From the NCBI GenBank assembly GCA_023228465.1, contig JALOBC010000013.1, positions 21,234 to 85,233 of the forward strand: a DNA stretch of 64,000 nucleotides. The letters run 5' to 3'. Source of the stretch: Dokdonella sp. (GTDB lineage Bacteria > Pseudomonadota > Gammaproteobacteria > Xanthomonadales > Rhodanobacteraceae). A program made the position numbers and the translations under genes. How positions within the stretch are numbered: position 1 is the first letter of the stretch; each line of letters starts with the position of its first letter. Under the pieces are notes generated by a model that saw only the letters and a list, made by a program, of their open reading frames with translations, did not search any database and had not been told where the DNA came from. Shown here one piece after another: positions 1 to 11,548 of this stretch.

Positions 1-467
1 CCGCTGGGCGCATCGTCCACGCGGGTGTTGCTGGCCAGGCGCACGACCGCGCTGCCGAGGTGCTGGAGCTTCTTCTTCAGCCAGGAAAAGTGTTCGGTGG
101 CGGCAATCGGGCGCGCGCCGATCACCATCTCGGCGCGACCCTCGAGGATGGGGCGCACGAGGGCTTCGATGTCGCGTGCGTCGTACTGGTTGTCCGCGTC
201 GGTGTTGACGATGATGTCCGCACCGCGCGCGAGTGACGCCTCCAGACCGGTCATGAAGGCGGCGGCAAGACCGCGGTTGACCGGGTGCCTGATCACGTGA
301 TCGACGCCATGGGCACGCGCCACCTGCGCCGTGCCATCGCTGGAGCCATCGTCGATGACCAGCCACTCGACGGTGGCGCAGCCCTCCAGCGCGCGCGGCA
401 GCTGGGCCAGTGCGTGCGGCAGGGATTGCGCCTCATCGAGGCAGGGAATCTGGATGATGAGCTTCAT
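1..467 (-). CDS. Family 2 glycosyltransferase (partial, 3' end outside window)
   Basis: The minus-strand frame starts at ATG 467 and stays open to the window edge, giving about 155 residues. The N-terminus reads [20 protein letters not shown], followed by a [10 protein letters not shown] motif and then NTDADNQYD, the DxD-type nucleotide-sugar and metal site of GT-A fold family 2 transferases. Such enzymes transfer a sugar from UDP-, GDP- or dolichol/undecaprenyl-linked donors, usually at the membrane for surface polysaccharide or lipid glycosylation. A methyltransferase gene ends 50 bp upstream in the same direction, so the two may form a small surface-glycan operon. The C-terminus, and any membrane segments that would separate soluble from DPMS-like enzymes, lie outside the window. 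Family assignment is firm; substrate is unknown. Confidence 0.85.
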   Translation of the reverse strand, partial: MKLIIQIPCLDEAQSLPHALAQLPRALEGCATVEWLVIDDGSSDGTAQVARAHGVDHVIRHPVNRGLAAAFMTGLEASLARGADIIVNTDADNQYDARDIEALVRPILEGRAEMVIGARPIAATEHFSWLKKKLQHLGSAVVRLASNTRVDDAPS

Positions 468-516
468 GACGCTGCTCCACTCCGGAGATGGGCCGGCGCC
501 GCGCACAGGCTGCCCC

Positions 517-1065
517 TCAGGTCCTTTGCAGTACGCACAGCTGGTTGGCCCCGAACAGGAAGCGCCGGTAATGGGTCATGGCCAGCCCCGCCGCATCTGC
601 CAGCGCCTGCAGGGCGCCACGGTCGAGCAGTACCTCATGCTCCTCGCTGGCATCATGGCTGAACAGGCCGATGCGCGCACCCGCGTCGTGGAAGATCTCG
701 TAGGCCGGATGCGGCGTGGTCAGGACGATGCGCCCGCCCTCTCGCGCCAGGGCCGCCAGGCGGCTCAGGAACGCGGCCGGCTCGGCGCAGTGTTCGATCA
801 CGGCAAGGCAGGCCACCGTGTCCCAGTCGCCGCTCGCCGGCACCTCGGCAACGAACCGGTGTTGCGGGTGGCGCGCCTGCGCCAGGCCCAGCACGGCCGG
901 ATCGGCATCGTGGCCACAGTAGGCGCCTGGCGGGAGTCCCGCGGCCAGTGCGCCGGAACCGCAGCCGAAATCGAACACGCTTCCCTGCAGCCACGGCCGC
1001 GCCGCCGCCATGCGCTGGCGGCGCAGGAAGGGCGACAGCAAGCCTTGTGCACCTTGATCGGCCAT
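517..1065 (-). CDS. Class I SAM-dependent methyltransferase
   Basis: This 182-residue protein has the Rossmann-type SAM site: motif [17 protein letters not shown] at about residues 30-45, an acidic residue at the end of strand 2 (GHDADP), motif II/III around [12 protein letters not shown], and a post-strand-5 segment [12 protein letters not shown]. The IEHC segment is characteristic of the Methyltransf_11/23 clan that includes UbiG-like enzymes. No target-specific domain is visible. It precedes the glycosyltransferase gene by 50 bp on the same strand, so a role in modifying a glycan or lipid precursor is plausible, but this is inference from context only. The ATG at 1065 gives a normal full-length core domain. 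Confidence 0.8.
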   Translation of the reverse strand: MADQGAQGLLSPFLRRQRMAAARPWLQGSVFDFGCGSGALAAGLPPGAYCGHDADPAVLGLAQARHPQHRFVAEVPASGDWDTVACLAVIEHCAEPAAFLSRLAALAREGGRIVLTTPHPAYEIFHDAGARIGLFSHDASEEHEVLLDRGALQALADAAGLAMTHYRRFLFGANQLCVLQRT

Positions 1066-1150
1066 GGCAATCCCGCAGCGGAAAACCGCCGCAGTCTAGC
1101 AGGCAGGCGCGGCGGCGGTCGCGGTGAACGTCCGGCCCTGCAGACCGGGC

Positions 1151-2113
1151 TTATGCGGGTAGCGTGCCAGGCCACAACCCGCGCGTGGCCGCCACACCCT
1201 GTGCTCCGGCCATGCGCGCGGCGTCGATGTCATCCGCCTCGAGGCCGCCACCGGCATACACCGGCAGACTCGCCCGCGCCACCAGCGCCTCGAAGCCCTC
1301 CCAGCCCAGGGCCGCGGACTGGCCAGCGCCGGGGTCTGCGAACAGCGGGGCAAGAACGGCGAAATCCGCACCGATGGCGGCGGCGTGCGCGAGTGCGCTG
1401 GCGTCGGCGCAGGCCACGCCGACCAGCTTCCCATGCGGCAGGGGCCGCTGCAGGAGCGTGGCCGCAGGCGCGGCCGGCAGATACACGCCATCGAGCCCGA
1501 GAATGGCCGCCAACTGCCAGTCGGACTCCAGCAGCACGACCGTGGCGTGAACACGGCAGAGGTCGCGCACGGCGCGCGCGATGTCTGCCTGTCGCTCGCG
1601 CGGCCAGCCCGGCAGGCGCAAGCCCAGCATCCCCACGCCCATCCGACAGGCCCGCTCGATCCCGTGCATGAGGACATCCGCTTCACCGGGTGGCAGCGCG
1701 GGCGTGATCAGGAACCGATCCGGCAGGCGCAGCGCGCCGATCACCGGATGGTCGGCGGCCGGCATGTGGGCAGGATCGAGGGCCGCGGGATCAAGCCACG
1801 CCAGACGCTGGCCCTCGTGCGCGCGGGGCCTGCCCGACCAGGCGGTCACCTGCCAGGCATGCAGCACCAGTTGCAGGTCCGGGTAACGGTGCGGCACGGA
1901 AATCAGCGGCCGCGCCGATTCCACGACCAGGCCCACTTCTTCGCGCAGTTCGCGCGCCAGCGCATCCACCGGCAGCTCACCCGGCTCGATCTTGCCACCC
2001 GGAAACTCCCACAGGCCGGCCAGGTGCCGGCCCGGCGGGCGCTCGGCCAGCAACACGCGCCCATGCGCGTCGCGCAGCACGCCGGCGACGACCTGCAGCG
2101 GCGGGGCGCTCAA
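1151..2113 (-). CDS. Nudix (MutT-like) hydrolase fused to ThiE/TenI-like domain
   Basis: The N-terminal half is a Nudix hydrolase with the complete box (GKIEPGE then RELREEVGL), expected to hydrolyse oxidised nucleoside triphosphates such as 8-oxo-dGTP. The C-terminal half is a thiamine phosphate synthase-like TIM barrel, ending in VYAGGGLEADD and GVAATRGLW. Such MutT-ThiE fusions are known in Proteobacteria and often sit beside secA, as here (19 bp downstream). In the barrel domain the usual pyrophosphate-binding and substrate positions are changed (GLRLP where ThiE has an R-K motif), so I doubt it makes thiamine phosphate. The open frame continues upstream into secA; I chose TTG 2113 because the conserved domain begins about 8 residues later. 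No clear ribosome site supports any start, so the start is uncertain. Confidence 0.85.
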   Translation of the reverse strand: MSAPPLQVVAGVLRDAHGRVLLAERPPGRHLAGLWEFPGGKIEPGELPVDALARELREEVGLVVESARPLISVPHRYPDLQLVLHAWQVTAWSGRPRAHEGQRLAWLDPAALDPAHMPAADHPVIGALRLPDRFLITPALPPGEADVLMHGIERACRMGVGMLGLRLPGWPRERQADIARAVRDLCRVHATVVLLESDWQLAAILGLDGVYLPAAPAATLLQRPLPHGKLVGVACADASALAHAAAIGADFAVLAPLFADPGAGQSAALGWEGFEALVARASLPVYAGGGLEADDIDAARMAGAQGVAATRGLWPGTLPA

Positions 2114-2132
2114 GGCGGCGCGGCGCGCGGCC

Positions 2133-4892
<2,760 letters not shown>

Positions 4893-5249
4893 GGGAAGGT
4901 CTTCGATCTGGGAACAGGGAATCGCGTCGCCATGGCGGGCGCCGGCACGTCCGGCACAGCGGACGGAACCCGTCATCATACGGCTGCGCTGGAACAATAA
5001 AAACCCAGTTTGTGCTGGGCAAGGCGCGTTTCAAGGTGGCGCCGGCAGGCCGCGGGGCGGCCGATGCGGCCCAGGGCCGACGTCGATCGAGCGCCCCGGC
5101 GCCCGATTCGGGCGGGCAGCAACGCGCGCTCGGCCGGCCGGTGACGCCTCGTTGCGCAGGACCGGCAGGTTTTCGCGGACTGGCGGCCGGGCGCCGCGCC
5201 GTCGGTGCCGGACGCGCGGCACCTGCGTCGCCGGGTGGGCCCTCAACCT
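4893..5249. other. Intergenic region between M23 peptidase gene and secA
   Basis: These 357 bp hold no convincing gene on either strand. A weak intrinsic terminator for the M23 gene lies at 4996-5020. The rest, which must include the secA promoter and leader on the minus strand, shows no clear -35/-10 pair. I see no secM-like upstream arrest gene. Confidence 0.5.
4996..5020 (-). terminator. Candidate intrinsic terminator after M23 peptidase gene
   Basis: On the minus strand the sequence reads GCCCAG, a six-base loop, CTGGGT and then a run TTTTATTG. The stem is only 5 pairs plus a G-U, so it is weak, but the T tract follows immediately. It lies about 230 bp after the M23 stop codon and about 100 bp before the secA start, consistent with separating the two units. 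Confidence 0.45.
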
Positions 5250-6194
5250 TCATCCATGCGCGGAAACGCGACTCGTCCGCACATAGGTCATCGGGTTGAC
5301 CGGGCGCCCATTGCGCCAGACTTCGAAGTGGCAATGCGGGCCCGTGGAACGTCCGGTCGAACCGACCTTGGCGATGGTCTCGCCGGCGTGCACCCGCTGC
5401 CCGGGCCGCGCCACGAACGCGGAGGCATGCGCGTAACGGGTCATGTAGCCGTTGCCGTGATCGATCTCGATCACCTTGCCATAGCCGGTGCGCTTGCCGG
5501 CAAAGGTCACCAGGCCGTCGGCGACGGCGAGGATCGGGCTGCCCGCAGGGGCACCGAAATCAACGCCCAGGTGCACGCCCGCGTGGCCGTTGAGGGGATC
5601 GGTACGCCCGCCGTAGCCGGAGGAAATGTAGCCTTGCGCCACCGGCATGCCGGTGGGCAACAGCGCCTTGTCGATCTGGCGATCGCGCAGCAGGCCATCG
5701 AGCACATCCAGCTGCGCCGCCTGGCGGTCGAACTCCGCGCGCAGGTCGTCCAGACCCTGCTGGAACGGCAGCGGCGCGCCCGTTTCCGTGCCGGCGACCT
5801 CCGGGCCGCCCACGGCGGGCGGGGAGGCGAAGTCGAATTCGCCGTCATCGAGCTTGCCGGCCTGGGTCAGGCGCTCGCCGAGCGCGTTCAGGCGCGTTGC
5901 CTGCGCCTGCAACTGACCCAGCTGCAGGGCAAGCGCATCGAGGTTGCGATGTGCGTCGCGCTCGAAGGACGCCAGTTCGGCCCGCTGGGCGGCCAGCGTA
6001 CTGCGCAGCTCGGCGACCTGGCGCAGCTCGCGCTGTTGCGGACTGGCCACGAGCAGGGTCATTGCCACGCCGATGGCGACGAAGAAGAGTGCCGCAGCGC
6101 CGGCGATGCCGGCGATGGCGAGACGCACACGCGCACTGCCCAGATCGATGCTGCGTGGCAATGTATGTGCGTCGGGGACGATAATGATGTTCAT
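5250..6194 (-). CDS. M23-family peptidoglycan endopeptidase with coiled coil, inner-membrane anchored
   Basis: The 314-residue protein has a short cytoplasmic N-terminus, one membrane segment at about 25-50 (rich in AGAAALFFVAIG), a coiled-coil region at about 55-100, and a C-terminal LytM/M23 domain. The zinc site is visible as HLGVDFGAP and HCHFEVW, with FAGKRTGYGKVIEIDHGNG between them, all characteristic of active M23 DD-endopeptidases rather than degenerate EnvC/NlpD-type activators. It should cut peptidoglycan cross-links in the periplasm or activate other hydrolases. The position between lpxC/dciA and secA is conserved in related gammaproteobacteria. It is divergent from dciA, with only about 30 bp between start codons. 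Confidence 0.9.
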   Translation of the reverse strand: MNIIIVPDAHTLPRSIDLGSARVRLAIAGIAGAAALFFVAIGVAMTLLVASPQQRELRQVAELRSTLAAQRAELASFERDAHRNLDALALQLGQLQAQATRLNALGERLTQAGKLDDGEFDFASPPAVGGPEVAGTETGAPLPFQQGLDDLRAEFDRQAAQLDVLDGLLRDRQIDKALLPTGMPVAQGYISSGYGGRTDPLNGHAGVHLGVDFGAPAGSPILAVADGLVTFAGKRTGYGKVIEIDHGNGYMTRYAHASAFVARPGQRVHAGETIAKVGSTGRSTGPHCHFEVWRNGRPVNPMTYVRTSRVSAHG

Positions 6195-6223
6195 GCTTCA
6201 ACAACACCGGGTTCGTGTTCGTC

Positions 6224-6679
6224 ATGCCGCCAAGCCGCAATCCGCTCCAGCAACCCATCCGCGGCATGCGCCCCGCGGCGGAGTGTCTCCAGCTCGCCGC
6301 GCTCGCCGAGCGGGCACGCGCGCTGGATATCCTGGATGACCGACTGCGCCATCTCTTGCCCGCAGCGGTCGCGCGCGAGACCAGGCTCGCGGACGTCCGC
6401 AACGGACGGATCGTCTTCCTGGCGTCCAGTCCGACCTGGGCTGGCAGCCTGCGGCGCTATCAAGCGGCGCTGCTGGCCGAAGCCCGCACCGCCCTGGGCG
6501 GTGGCGTCGAACGATTTGCCGTGAAAGTGGCGCCCCTACCGACCGTTCCCCCGGAACCGGCAAAGCCAAACCCTCTTTCCAAAGCCACTGCGCGCCATCT
6601 GCGCGGAGCAGCAACTACCGTCAAGGACCCTGAACTCAGGGCCCTGTTCCTCGATCTGGCGTCCATCGCCGAGCGTTGA
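6224..6679 (+). CDS. dciA: DciA (DUF721) replicative helicase loader
   Basis: The 151-residue protein matches the DUF721 family: LAERARALDILDDRLRHLLP, then a strand-rich core with LADVRNGRIVFLASSPTWAG and a helix LLRYQAALLAEAR-like segment (actual LRRYQAALLAEAR), followed by a flexible proline/lysine tail. DciA is the ancestral loader and partner of DnaB in bacteria that lack DnaC/DnaI, and in Pseudomonas and Xanthomonas it sits next to lpxC. The plus-strand gene is isolated, between two minus-strand neighbours. An in-frame GTG lies at 6215; I prefer ATG 6224. No clear ribosome site is visible for either. The promoter must lie inside the M23 coding region because the divergent starts are only about 30 bp apart. 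Confidence 0.85.
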   Translation: MPPSRNPLQQPIRGMRPAAECLQLAALAERARALDILDDRLRHLLPAAVARETRLADVRNGRIVFLASSPTWAGSLRRYQAALLAEARTALGGGVERFAVKVAPLPTVPPEPAKPNPLSKATARHLRGAATTVKDPELRALFLDLASIAER

Positions 6680-6687
6680 CTTCCATC

Positions 6688-6707
6688 CGGGAGCGGAGCG
6701 GCTCCCG
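6688..6707. terminator. Hairpin between convergent dciA and lpxC
   Basis: A perfect 7-bp inverted repeat (CGGGAGC / GCTCCCG, 6-base loop) lies 8 bp after the dciA stop and about 75 bp after the lpxC stop on the other strand. It could serve both transcripts, but neither side has a T tract, so it may only protect 3' ends. Confidence 0.4.
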
Positions 6708-6781
6708 ATTCCCCGCGGCGGCGATACTGCAGTCAGCCACCCGCCGCGCATTGCCTGTTTCTTGTAATCGTTCTGGTGCCG

Positions 6782-7693
6782 CTACACCGCCTGCGCCGGA
6801 TGGACGTAGGAAATCGGTGCCGAATGCTCGTCCTCGAAGCTGACTTCTTCCCAGGCCGAGGCATCGGCGAGCAGCGTGCGCAACAGGGTGTTGTTGAGCT
6901 CGTGCCCGGACTTGTAACCATAGAACGCGCCGATCAGGCTGTGCCCAAGCAGGTACAGATCGCCGATCGCATCGAGGATCTTGTGCTTGACGAACTCGTC
7001 CTCGTAGCGCAGGCCGTCCTCGTTCAGCACGCGATAGTCATCGAGCACGATGGCGTTGTCCATCGAGGCGCCGAAGGCAAGATTGCGTTCGCGCAGCATC
7101 TCGATGTCGCGCATGAAGCCGAAGGTGCGCGCGCGGCTGACTTCCTTGACGAAGGACGTGGTCGAGAAGTCGATCTCGGCGGTCGAGGTGCGCTTGGTGA
7201 ACATCGGGTGGTTGAAGTCGATCGAGAAGCCGACCTTGAACCCGTCGAACGGCTCGAAGCGCGCCCACTTGTCGCCATTGCGCACCGTGATCGTCTTCCT
7301 GATGCGGATGAAGCGCTTGGCCTTGGGCTGTTCCTCGATGCCTGCGGACTGCAGCAGGAACACGAAGGGCCCGGCGCTGCCATCCATGATGGGCACTTCC
7401 GGCGCGGAAAGATCCACATAGGCATTGTCGATGCCCAGCCCGGCCATGGCCGAAAGCAGATGCTCGACCGTGGCAATGCGCACATCGCCCTTGACCAGCG
7501 TGGTGGAAAGGCGGGTATCGCCGACGTTTTCGCAACAGGAGCGGATATCCACCGGGTTCGGCAGGTCGACACGGCGGAACACGATGCCGGTATCGACCGC
7601 GGCCGGCCGCAAGGTCATGTACACCTTGTCACCCGTGTGGAGACCCACGCCCGTCGCCCTGATGACGTTCTTGAGCGTGCGCTGTCTGATCAT
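6782..7693 (-). CDS. lpxC: UDP-3-O-acyl-N-acetylglucosamine deacetylase LpxC
   Basis: This 303-residue zinc amidase catalyses the committed step of lipid A synthesis in the cytoplasm. The N-terminus [20 protein letters not shown] is canonical. Zinc ligands are visible in [10 protein letters not shown] (His about 79) and [14 protein letters not shown] (His and Asp about 238 and 242). Full length for the family. ATG 7693 is chosen over the longer open frame from 7900 because homologues begin at MIRQRT and AAGAA lies just upstream. The gene is separated from ftsZ by 368 bp containing its own promoter, as in other gammaproteobacteria where lpxC ends the dcw cluster. Confidence 0.97.
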   Translation of the reverse strand: MIRQRTLKNVIRATGVGLHTGDKVYMTLRPAAVDTGIVFRRVDLPNPVDIRSCCENVGDTRLSTTLVKGDVRIATVEHLLSAMAGLGIDNAYVDLSAPEVPIMDGSAGPFVFLLQSAGIEEQPKAKRFIRIRKTITVRNGDKWARFEPFDGFKVGFSIDFNHPMFTKRTSTAEIDFSTTSFVKEVSRARTFGFMRDIEMLRERNLAFGASMDNAIVLDDYRVLNEDGLRYEDEFVKHKILDAIGDLYLLGHSLIGAFYGYKSGHELNNTLLRTLLADASAWEEVSFEDEHSAPISYVHPAQAV

Positions 7694-7775
7694 TTCTTGT
7701 GCGGTTCCCCTGGGGCAGGGCTGACAAAACGCCGGCGAGCGTAGCACAGCAGTTTTGTTGAGAAAAGTTAAACGA

Positions 7776-7804
7776 TGTATGGAACCGACATCGTGTTGCG
7801 TCAA
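7776..7804 (-). promoter_or_regulatory. Candidate sigma-70 promoter of lpxC
   Basis: Minus strand TTGACG (7804-7799), a 17-bp spacer, then CATACA (7781-7776). An inverted repeat GTTGC-N6-GCAAC (7795-7810) is centred on the -35 box and could be an operator. The spacing is ideal, and lpxC starts about 80 bp downstream. Confidence 0.6.
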
Positions 7805-7982
7805 TGCAACACTCGTCGGGCCCGGAAACGCGGACCGAAGCCGTGCACGGGGCCGATTTCGGGCATCGTGCAGCCGCCGGGCCAGGTTCGCGACCGCCAC
7901 GCCGCAGACGCCACAATCCGGGCTGGCACCGCCTTGCGCAGACGTGCCGCAGCCCGTTCCGCTCCGGGAACCTGCATCGCGT

Positions 7983-8010
7983 CCGCCGTCCTGACGCCAC
8001 AGGACGGCGG
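7983..8010 (-). terminator. Hairpin downstream of ftsZ
   Basis: A perfect 10-bp GC-rich inverted repeat (CCGCCGTCCT / AGGACGGCGG with 8-base loop) lies 52 bp after the ftsZ stop. No T tract follows, so it is either a U-less terminator or an mRNA 3'-end stabiliser that partly insulates lpxC. Confidence 0.45.
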
Positions 8011-8061
8011 GTGCGACGGCATGCCGCAGCCGGCACGCCGTTGCGGGGATGGCGACCCGGA

Positions 8062-9246
8062 TCAGTCGGCCTGGCGACGCAGGAAGGCCGGGATATCCAG
8101 GTAGTCCCCCGTGGCTTCGGCCACCGGCGCCGCAGCGACACGCTCGGCCGGCTCGGCGCGCATGCCCTGCCCGGGAATGCCGAGATAGTCGGCTTCGCCG
8201 GTGGTGGCATTGCGCACGATGCGGATGGGCGGACGCTGGGGAGCGGAGGCCGGTTCCTGCTCGCGCTCGCGCACCACCCCACGCGGCGCGGCGCGGTTGA
8301 GCCCGGTCGCCACCACGGTGACGCGCACCTCGTCCTTGAGGTCGGGATCGAGCGCGGTGCCGATCACCACGGTCGCATCCTCGCTGGCGAATTCGTGCAC
8401 CACCTGGCCGATTTCGGCGAACTCGCGCATGGTCAGGTTGTTGCCGGCCGTGACGTTGACCAGGATGCCGCAGGCACCGGCCAGGTTGACGTCGTCGAGC
8501 AGCGGATTGTTGATCGCCGCCTCGGCCGCCGCCACCGCACGATCGTCGCCCTTGGCGGAGCCCGAACCCATCATCGCCATGCCCATTTCACTCATCACCG
8601 TGCGCACGTCGGCAAAGTCCACGTTGATCTGCCCCGGTCGGGTGATGAGGTCGGCAATGCCCTGTACCGCGCCCAGCAGCACGTCGTTGGCCGACTTGAA
8701 CGCACTCAGCAAGGTCACGTCGCGACCGAGCACGGTGAGGAGCTTCTCGTTGGGCACGGTGATCAGCGAATCGCAATACTGGCCGAGATCCTCGATGCCC
8801 TTGAGCGCCACCTGCATGCGCCGGCGGCCTTCGAACGGGAACGGCTTGGTCACCACCGCCACCGTGAGCACGCCCATTTCCTTGGCCAGCTGCGCCACCA
8901 CCGGCGCCGCGCCAGTGCCGGTGCCACCGCCCATGCCGGCGGTGATGAAGGCCATGTCCGCGCCCTGCAGCAGTTCGACGATGCGCTCGCGGTCCTCGAG
9001 TGCCGCCTGGCGGCCCACTTCGGGGTTGGCGCCGGCACCCAGGCCCTTGGTGACATTGCCCCCCAACTGCAATGCCGTCTTGGCACCGCTGCTCTTGAGT
9101 GCCTGCGCATCGGTGTTGGCGCAGATGAAATCCACGCCGGCCACGCCGGCCTGCAGCATGTGCCCGACGGCATTGCCGCCGCCGCCGCCGATGCCGATCA
9201 CCTTGATGACCGCATTGGGTGCCAGTTTTTCGACGAGTTCGAACAT
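8062..9246 (-). CDS. ftsZ: Cell division protein FtsZ
   Basis: The 394-residue tubulin homologue polymerises with GTP into the division ring. The GTP-binding domain shows [15 protein letters not shown] near the N-terminus and the tubulin signature [10 protein letters not shown] at about residues 105-114. The T7 loop [11 protein letters not shown] carries the catalytic aspartate. After a variable linker the protein ends [14 protein letters not shown], the conserved C-terminal peptide that binds FtsA and ZipA. GGAGG lies 9 bases before ATG 9246. It is the last gene of the dcw run, 182 bp after ftsA; that gap probably contains an extra ftsZ promoter, though none is obvious. Confidence 0.98.
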   Translation of the reverse strand: MFELVEKLAPNAVIKVIGIGGGGGNAVGHMLQAGVAGVDFICANTDAQALKSSGAKTALQLGGNVTKGLGAGANPEVGRQAALEDRERIVELLQGADMAFITAGMGGGTGTGAAPVVAQLAKEMGVLTVAVVTKPFPFEGRRRMQVALKGIEDLGQYCDSLITVPNEKLLTVLGRDVTLLSAFKSANDVLLGAVQGIADLITRPGQINVDFADVRTVMSEMGMAMMGSGSAKGDDRAVAAAEAAINNPLLDDVNLAGACGILVNVTAGNNLTMREFAEIGQVVHEFASEDATVVIGTALDPDLKDEVRVTVVATGLNRAAPRGVVREREQEPASAPQRPPIRIVRNATTGEADYLGIPGQGMRAEPAERVAAAPVAEATGDYLDIPAFLRRQAD

Positions 9247-9428
9247 TTTTCCATCCTCCGCAAATGTGATTGGCGCGTCTGCTTATCGTTCCGGCATCGT
9301 GGTGCTCCGCACCCGATCCTCGTACACCGGCTGGCGTGCCGATGGTTGGCGTCCATTGCGGACGCCCGGCCGCGCATCCCGCGCAACCCTGCGTGCTTCC
9401 TGGCACCTTCCGCGCAAGCTCCTGGACA

Positions 9429-10661
9429 TCAGAATTCGCCCTTGAACCAGTTGGCAATCCGGCCCCACAGGCCGCCGACCGCACCCGCGCCGACCGGCGC
9501 ACGGTGCAGGCCATCGCGACGGCTGCCATAGAGCAGCAGGCCCACCCCGGTTGCCTGCATCGGATTGGCGACCACGTCGGCCAGGCCGCTGACGTGCTGC
9601 GGCACGCCCAGGCGTACCGGCATGTGGAACATCTCCTCGGCGAGGTCGAGGGCGCCTTCCATGCGCGCCGCGCCGCCAGTCAGCACGACGCCGGCACGCA
9701 CCAGTTCCTCGCGCCCGCTGCGACGCAGGTCGGCCTGGACCATCTCGAAGATTTCCTCGTAGCGTGGCTGCACGGCCTCGGCCAGGTTCTGCCGCGCCAG
9801 CCGTCGCGGCGGCCGATCGCCCACGCTTGGCACCTGGATGGTTTCCTCGGCATGCGCAAGCTGGGCCAGCGCACAGGCGTAGCGCACCTTGAGTTCTTCG
9901 GCGTGGGCGGTCGGCGTGCGCATCAGGTGCGCGATGTCGGCGGTCACCTGGTCGCCACCGATGGCCAGCGAGGCGGTATGGCGCAGTGCCCCGCCGGTGA
10001 AGATGGCGATGTCGGTGGTGCCGGCACCGACATCGACCAGGCACACGCCCAGCTCGCGTTCATCGGCGGTCAGCACGGCGCGCGCCGAGGCCACCGCGGC
10101 CGGCAGCAGCTCGTCGACCACCAGGCCGCAGCGGTTGATGCACTTGGTGATGTTCTGGATGGCACTGGCGGCGCCGGTGACCAGGTGCACGCTGGCCTCC
10201 AGGCGCACCCCGGACATGCCGATCGGATGGCGGATGCCTTCCTGGCCATCGACGAGATACTCCTGCGGCTCGCGGTAGAGCACGCTGCGGTCGGCGGGGA
10301 TGGCGATGGCGCAGGCGGAGTTCAGCACGGCATCCAGGTCGCCGGCGCTCACCTCGCGGTCGCGGATGGGCGCGGTACCGTGCGAGTTCTCGTCCTTGAT
10401 GTGACTGCCGGCGATCGAGGCATACACCGAGCGGATCTGGCAGCCGGCCATCAGCTCGGCTTCTTCCACCGCGCGCTGGATCGAGTGCACGGTGGATTCG
10501 ATATCCACCACCACGCCGCGCTTGAGCCCATGCGCCGGGTGCGAGCCGATACCGATGATTTCCAGCGCCTCGCCCGGCGCATGCTCGCCGACGATGGCGA
10601 CGATCTTGGAAGTGCCGACGTCGAGGCCGACGATGAGGTTCTTGTCGGGCTTGGTTTTCAT
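9429..10661 (-). CDS. ftsA: Cell division protein FtsA
   Basis: The 410-residue actin-like protein tethers FtsZ to the inner membrane and recruits late division proteins. It has the ATPase phosphate motif NLIVGLDVGTSKIVAIVGE at the N-terminus, the second phosphate loop CLVDVGAGTTDIAIF, and an adenosine motif VLTGGAARMEGA. The C-terminus GLWGRIANWFKGEF is the amphipathic membrane-targeting helix. It starts at ATG 10661, overlapping the ftsQ stop by ATGA, so translation is probably coupled. Confidence 0.97.
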   Translation of the reverse strand: MKTKPDKNLIVGLDVGTSKIVAIVGEHAPGEALEIIGIGSHPAHGLKRGVVVDIESTVHSIQRAVEEAELMAGCQIRSVYASIAGSHIKDENSHGTAPIRDREVSAGDLDAVLNSACAIAIPADRSVLYREPQEYLVDGQEGIRHPIGMSGVRLEASVHLVTGAASAIQNITKCINRCGLVVDELLPAAVASARAVLTADERELGVCLVDVGAGTTDIAIFTGGALRHTASLAIGGDQVTADIAHLMRTPTAHAEELKVRYACALAQLAHAEETIQVPSVGDRPPRRLARQNLAEAVQPRYEEIFEMVQADLRRSGREELVRAGVVLTGGAARMEGALDLAEEMFHMPVRLGVPQHVSGLADVVANPMQATGVGLLLYGSRRDGLHRAPVGAGAVGGLWGRIANWFKGEF

Positions 10662-11548
10662 GGCAGGTGCGGAATAGGGGGCATCGGGAACCGGGCGTCG
10701 GCAGGCAGGGAATCGGGCGTCGGGAATCGCGCACCGGCAAGCCGGTCGCGCGTTTCGTGCGCGCGCCACGCAACATCGGGCGGGGCGGCGCTGGCGGGTC
10801 GTGCGCGCGTCTCGGCGTTCCCGATTGGCGCTGCCCCGGCTGCGGCGCTGGGCGCCCAGCGCACGGCAAAGCCGTTCTCGTAGCGCAGGTCGATGGACAG
10901 CGGCGGCTCGGCGTGGCTCGGCGCCAGGCGCGGCCACACGTCGAGGAAGCGCTCCAGGCGCGCGTCGCGGTGTTCGCGGCCGATTTCCAGCACCGTGCCG
11001 GTATCCAGCACCAGGCGCCAGCCACCGCGCGCGGAGAGGCTGACGGCGCCCACGCCCAATCCGGTGCCGGCAAAGCGCTGGCGGCACTGGGCGAGGAAGA
11101 GCAGCACGTCATGCACGCGGGCGTCGGGCCCGTCCAGTTGCGGCAGGCCCTCCAGCATCGAGGCATCGGCCACGGCAAAGATCTCGCCGGCGCGGTTGAC
11201 CAGCCGATCGGCGCCCCAGTGCGCCACCGGCTGCTGCTCGTGGATGGTCAGCTCGATGGTGTCCGGCCAGCGCTTGCGCACTTCCGCGCGCGCCACCCAC
11301 GGCAACGCGGCCACCGCCGCGCGCACCGCGTCCGGGCGTACCGCGAAGAAGCCGGCGCCCAGCAGCGGCTGCACGGCGGCCCGCACGCGCGCCGCATCGA
11401 CATGCTCGAAGCCCGCATGCACGACCAGCTGGCGCACCGGCCAGCGACCGCTGGCCAGCCAGCCGTTGAGCACCGCCACCACCGGCAGCAGCAGCAGGCC
11501 GAGCGCCAGCACCCAGGCGGCCACCTTGATGAAGGCGTCAGCGTTCAC
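10658..11548 (-). CDS. ftsQ: Cell division protein FtsQ with repeat-derived C-terminal tail
   Basis: The 296-residue bitopic protein has one membrane segment at about 8-29 and a periplasmic POTRA domain ([20 protein letters not shown]) followed by the FtsQ beta domain with [18 protein letters not shown]. It links FtsB/FtsL to the early divisome. After the conserved domain ends near residue 235, about 60 residues follow that are rich in Ala, Arg, Pro and low in complexity; the last 40 are encoded by a GGGAATCG-type repeat (10671-10735). This tail is longer than in typical FtsQ and looks like read-through into a repeat. ATGA overlaps join it to ddlB upstream and ftsA downstream. Confidence 0.93.
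   Translation of the reverse strand: MNADAFIKVAAWVLALGLLLLPVVAVLNGWLASGRWPVRQLVVHAGFEHVDAARVRAAVQPLLGAGFFAVRPDAVRAAVAALPWVARAEVRKRWPDTIELTIHEQQPVAHWGADRLVNRAGEIFAVADASMLEGLPQLDGPDARVHDVLLFLAQCRQRFAGTGLGVGAVSLSARGGWRLVLDTGTVLEIGREHRDARLERFLDVWPRLAPSHAEPPLSIDLRYENGFAVRWAPSAAAGAAPIGNAETRARPASAAPPDVAWRAHETRDRLAGARFPTPDSLPADARFPMPPIPHLP
10671..10735. repeat. GGGAATCG-type degenerate repeat within the ftsQ 3' end
   Basis: Several near copies of TCGGGAA(T/C)CGGG occur here within 65 bp, inside the last codons of ftsQ. The same core recurs at the gene borders between 53.9 and 59.0 kb. Confidence 0.65.

Larger units (their letters stand above)
7694..8061. other. ftsZ-lpxC intergenic region
   Basis: These 368 bp contain no gene. 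They hold a hairpin 52 bp after the ftsZ stop (7983-8010) and the lpxC promoter (7776-7804), leaving an lpxC leader of roughly 75 nt. The segment in between (7811-7982) shows nothing I can name. Confidence 0.6.

Noticed and set aside
5205-6524. Long plus-strand frame opposite the M23 peptidase gene
   Set aside because: Shadow of the real gene, with no start signal and no recognisable domain.
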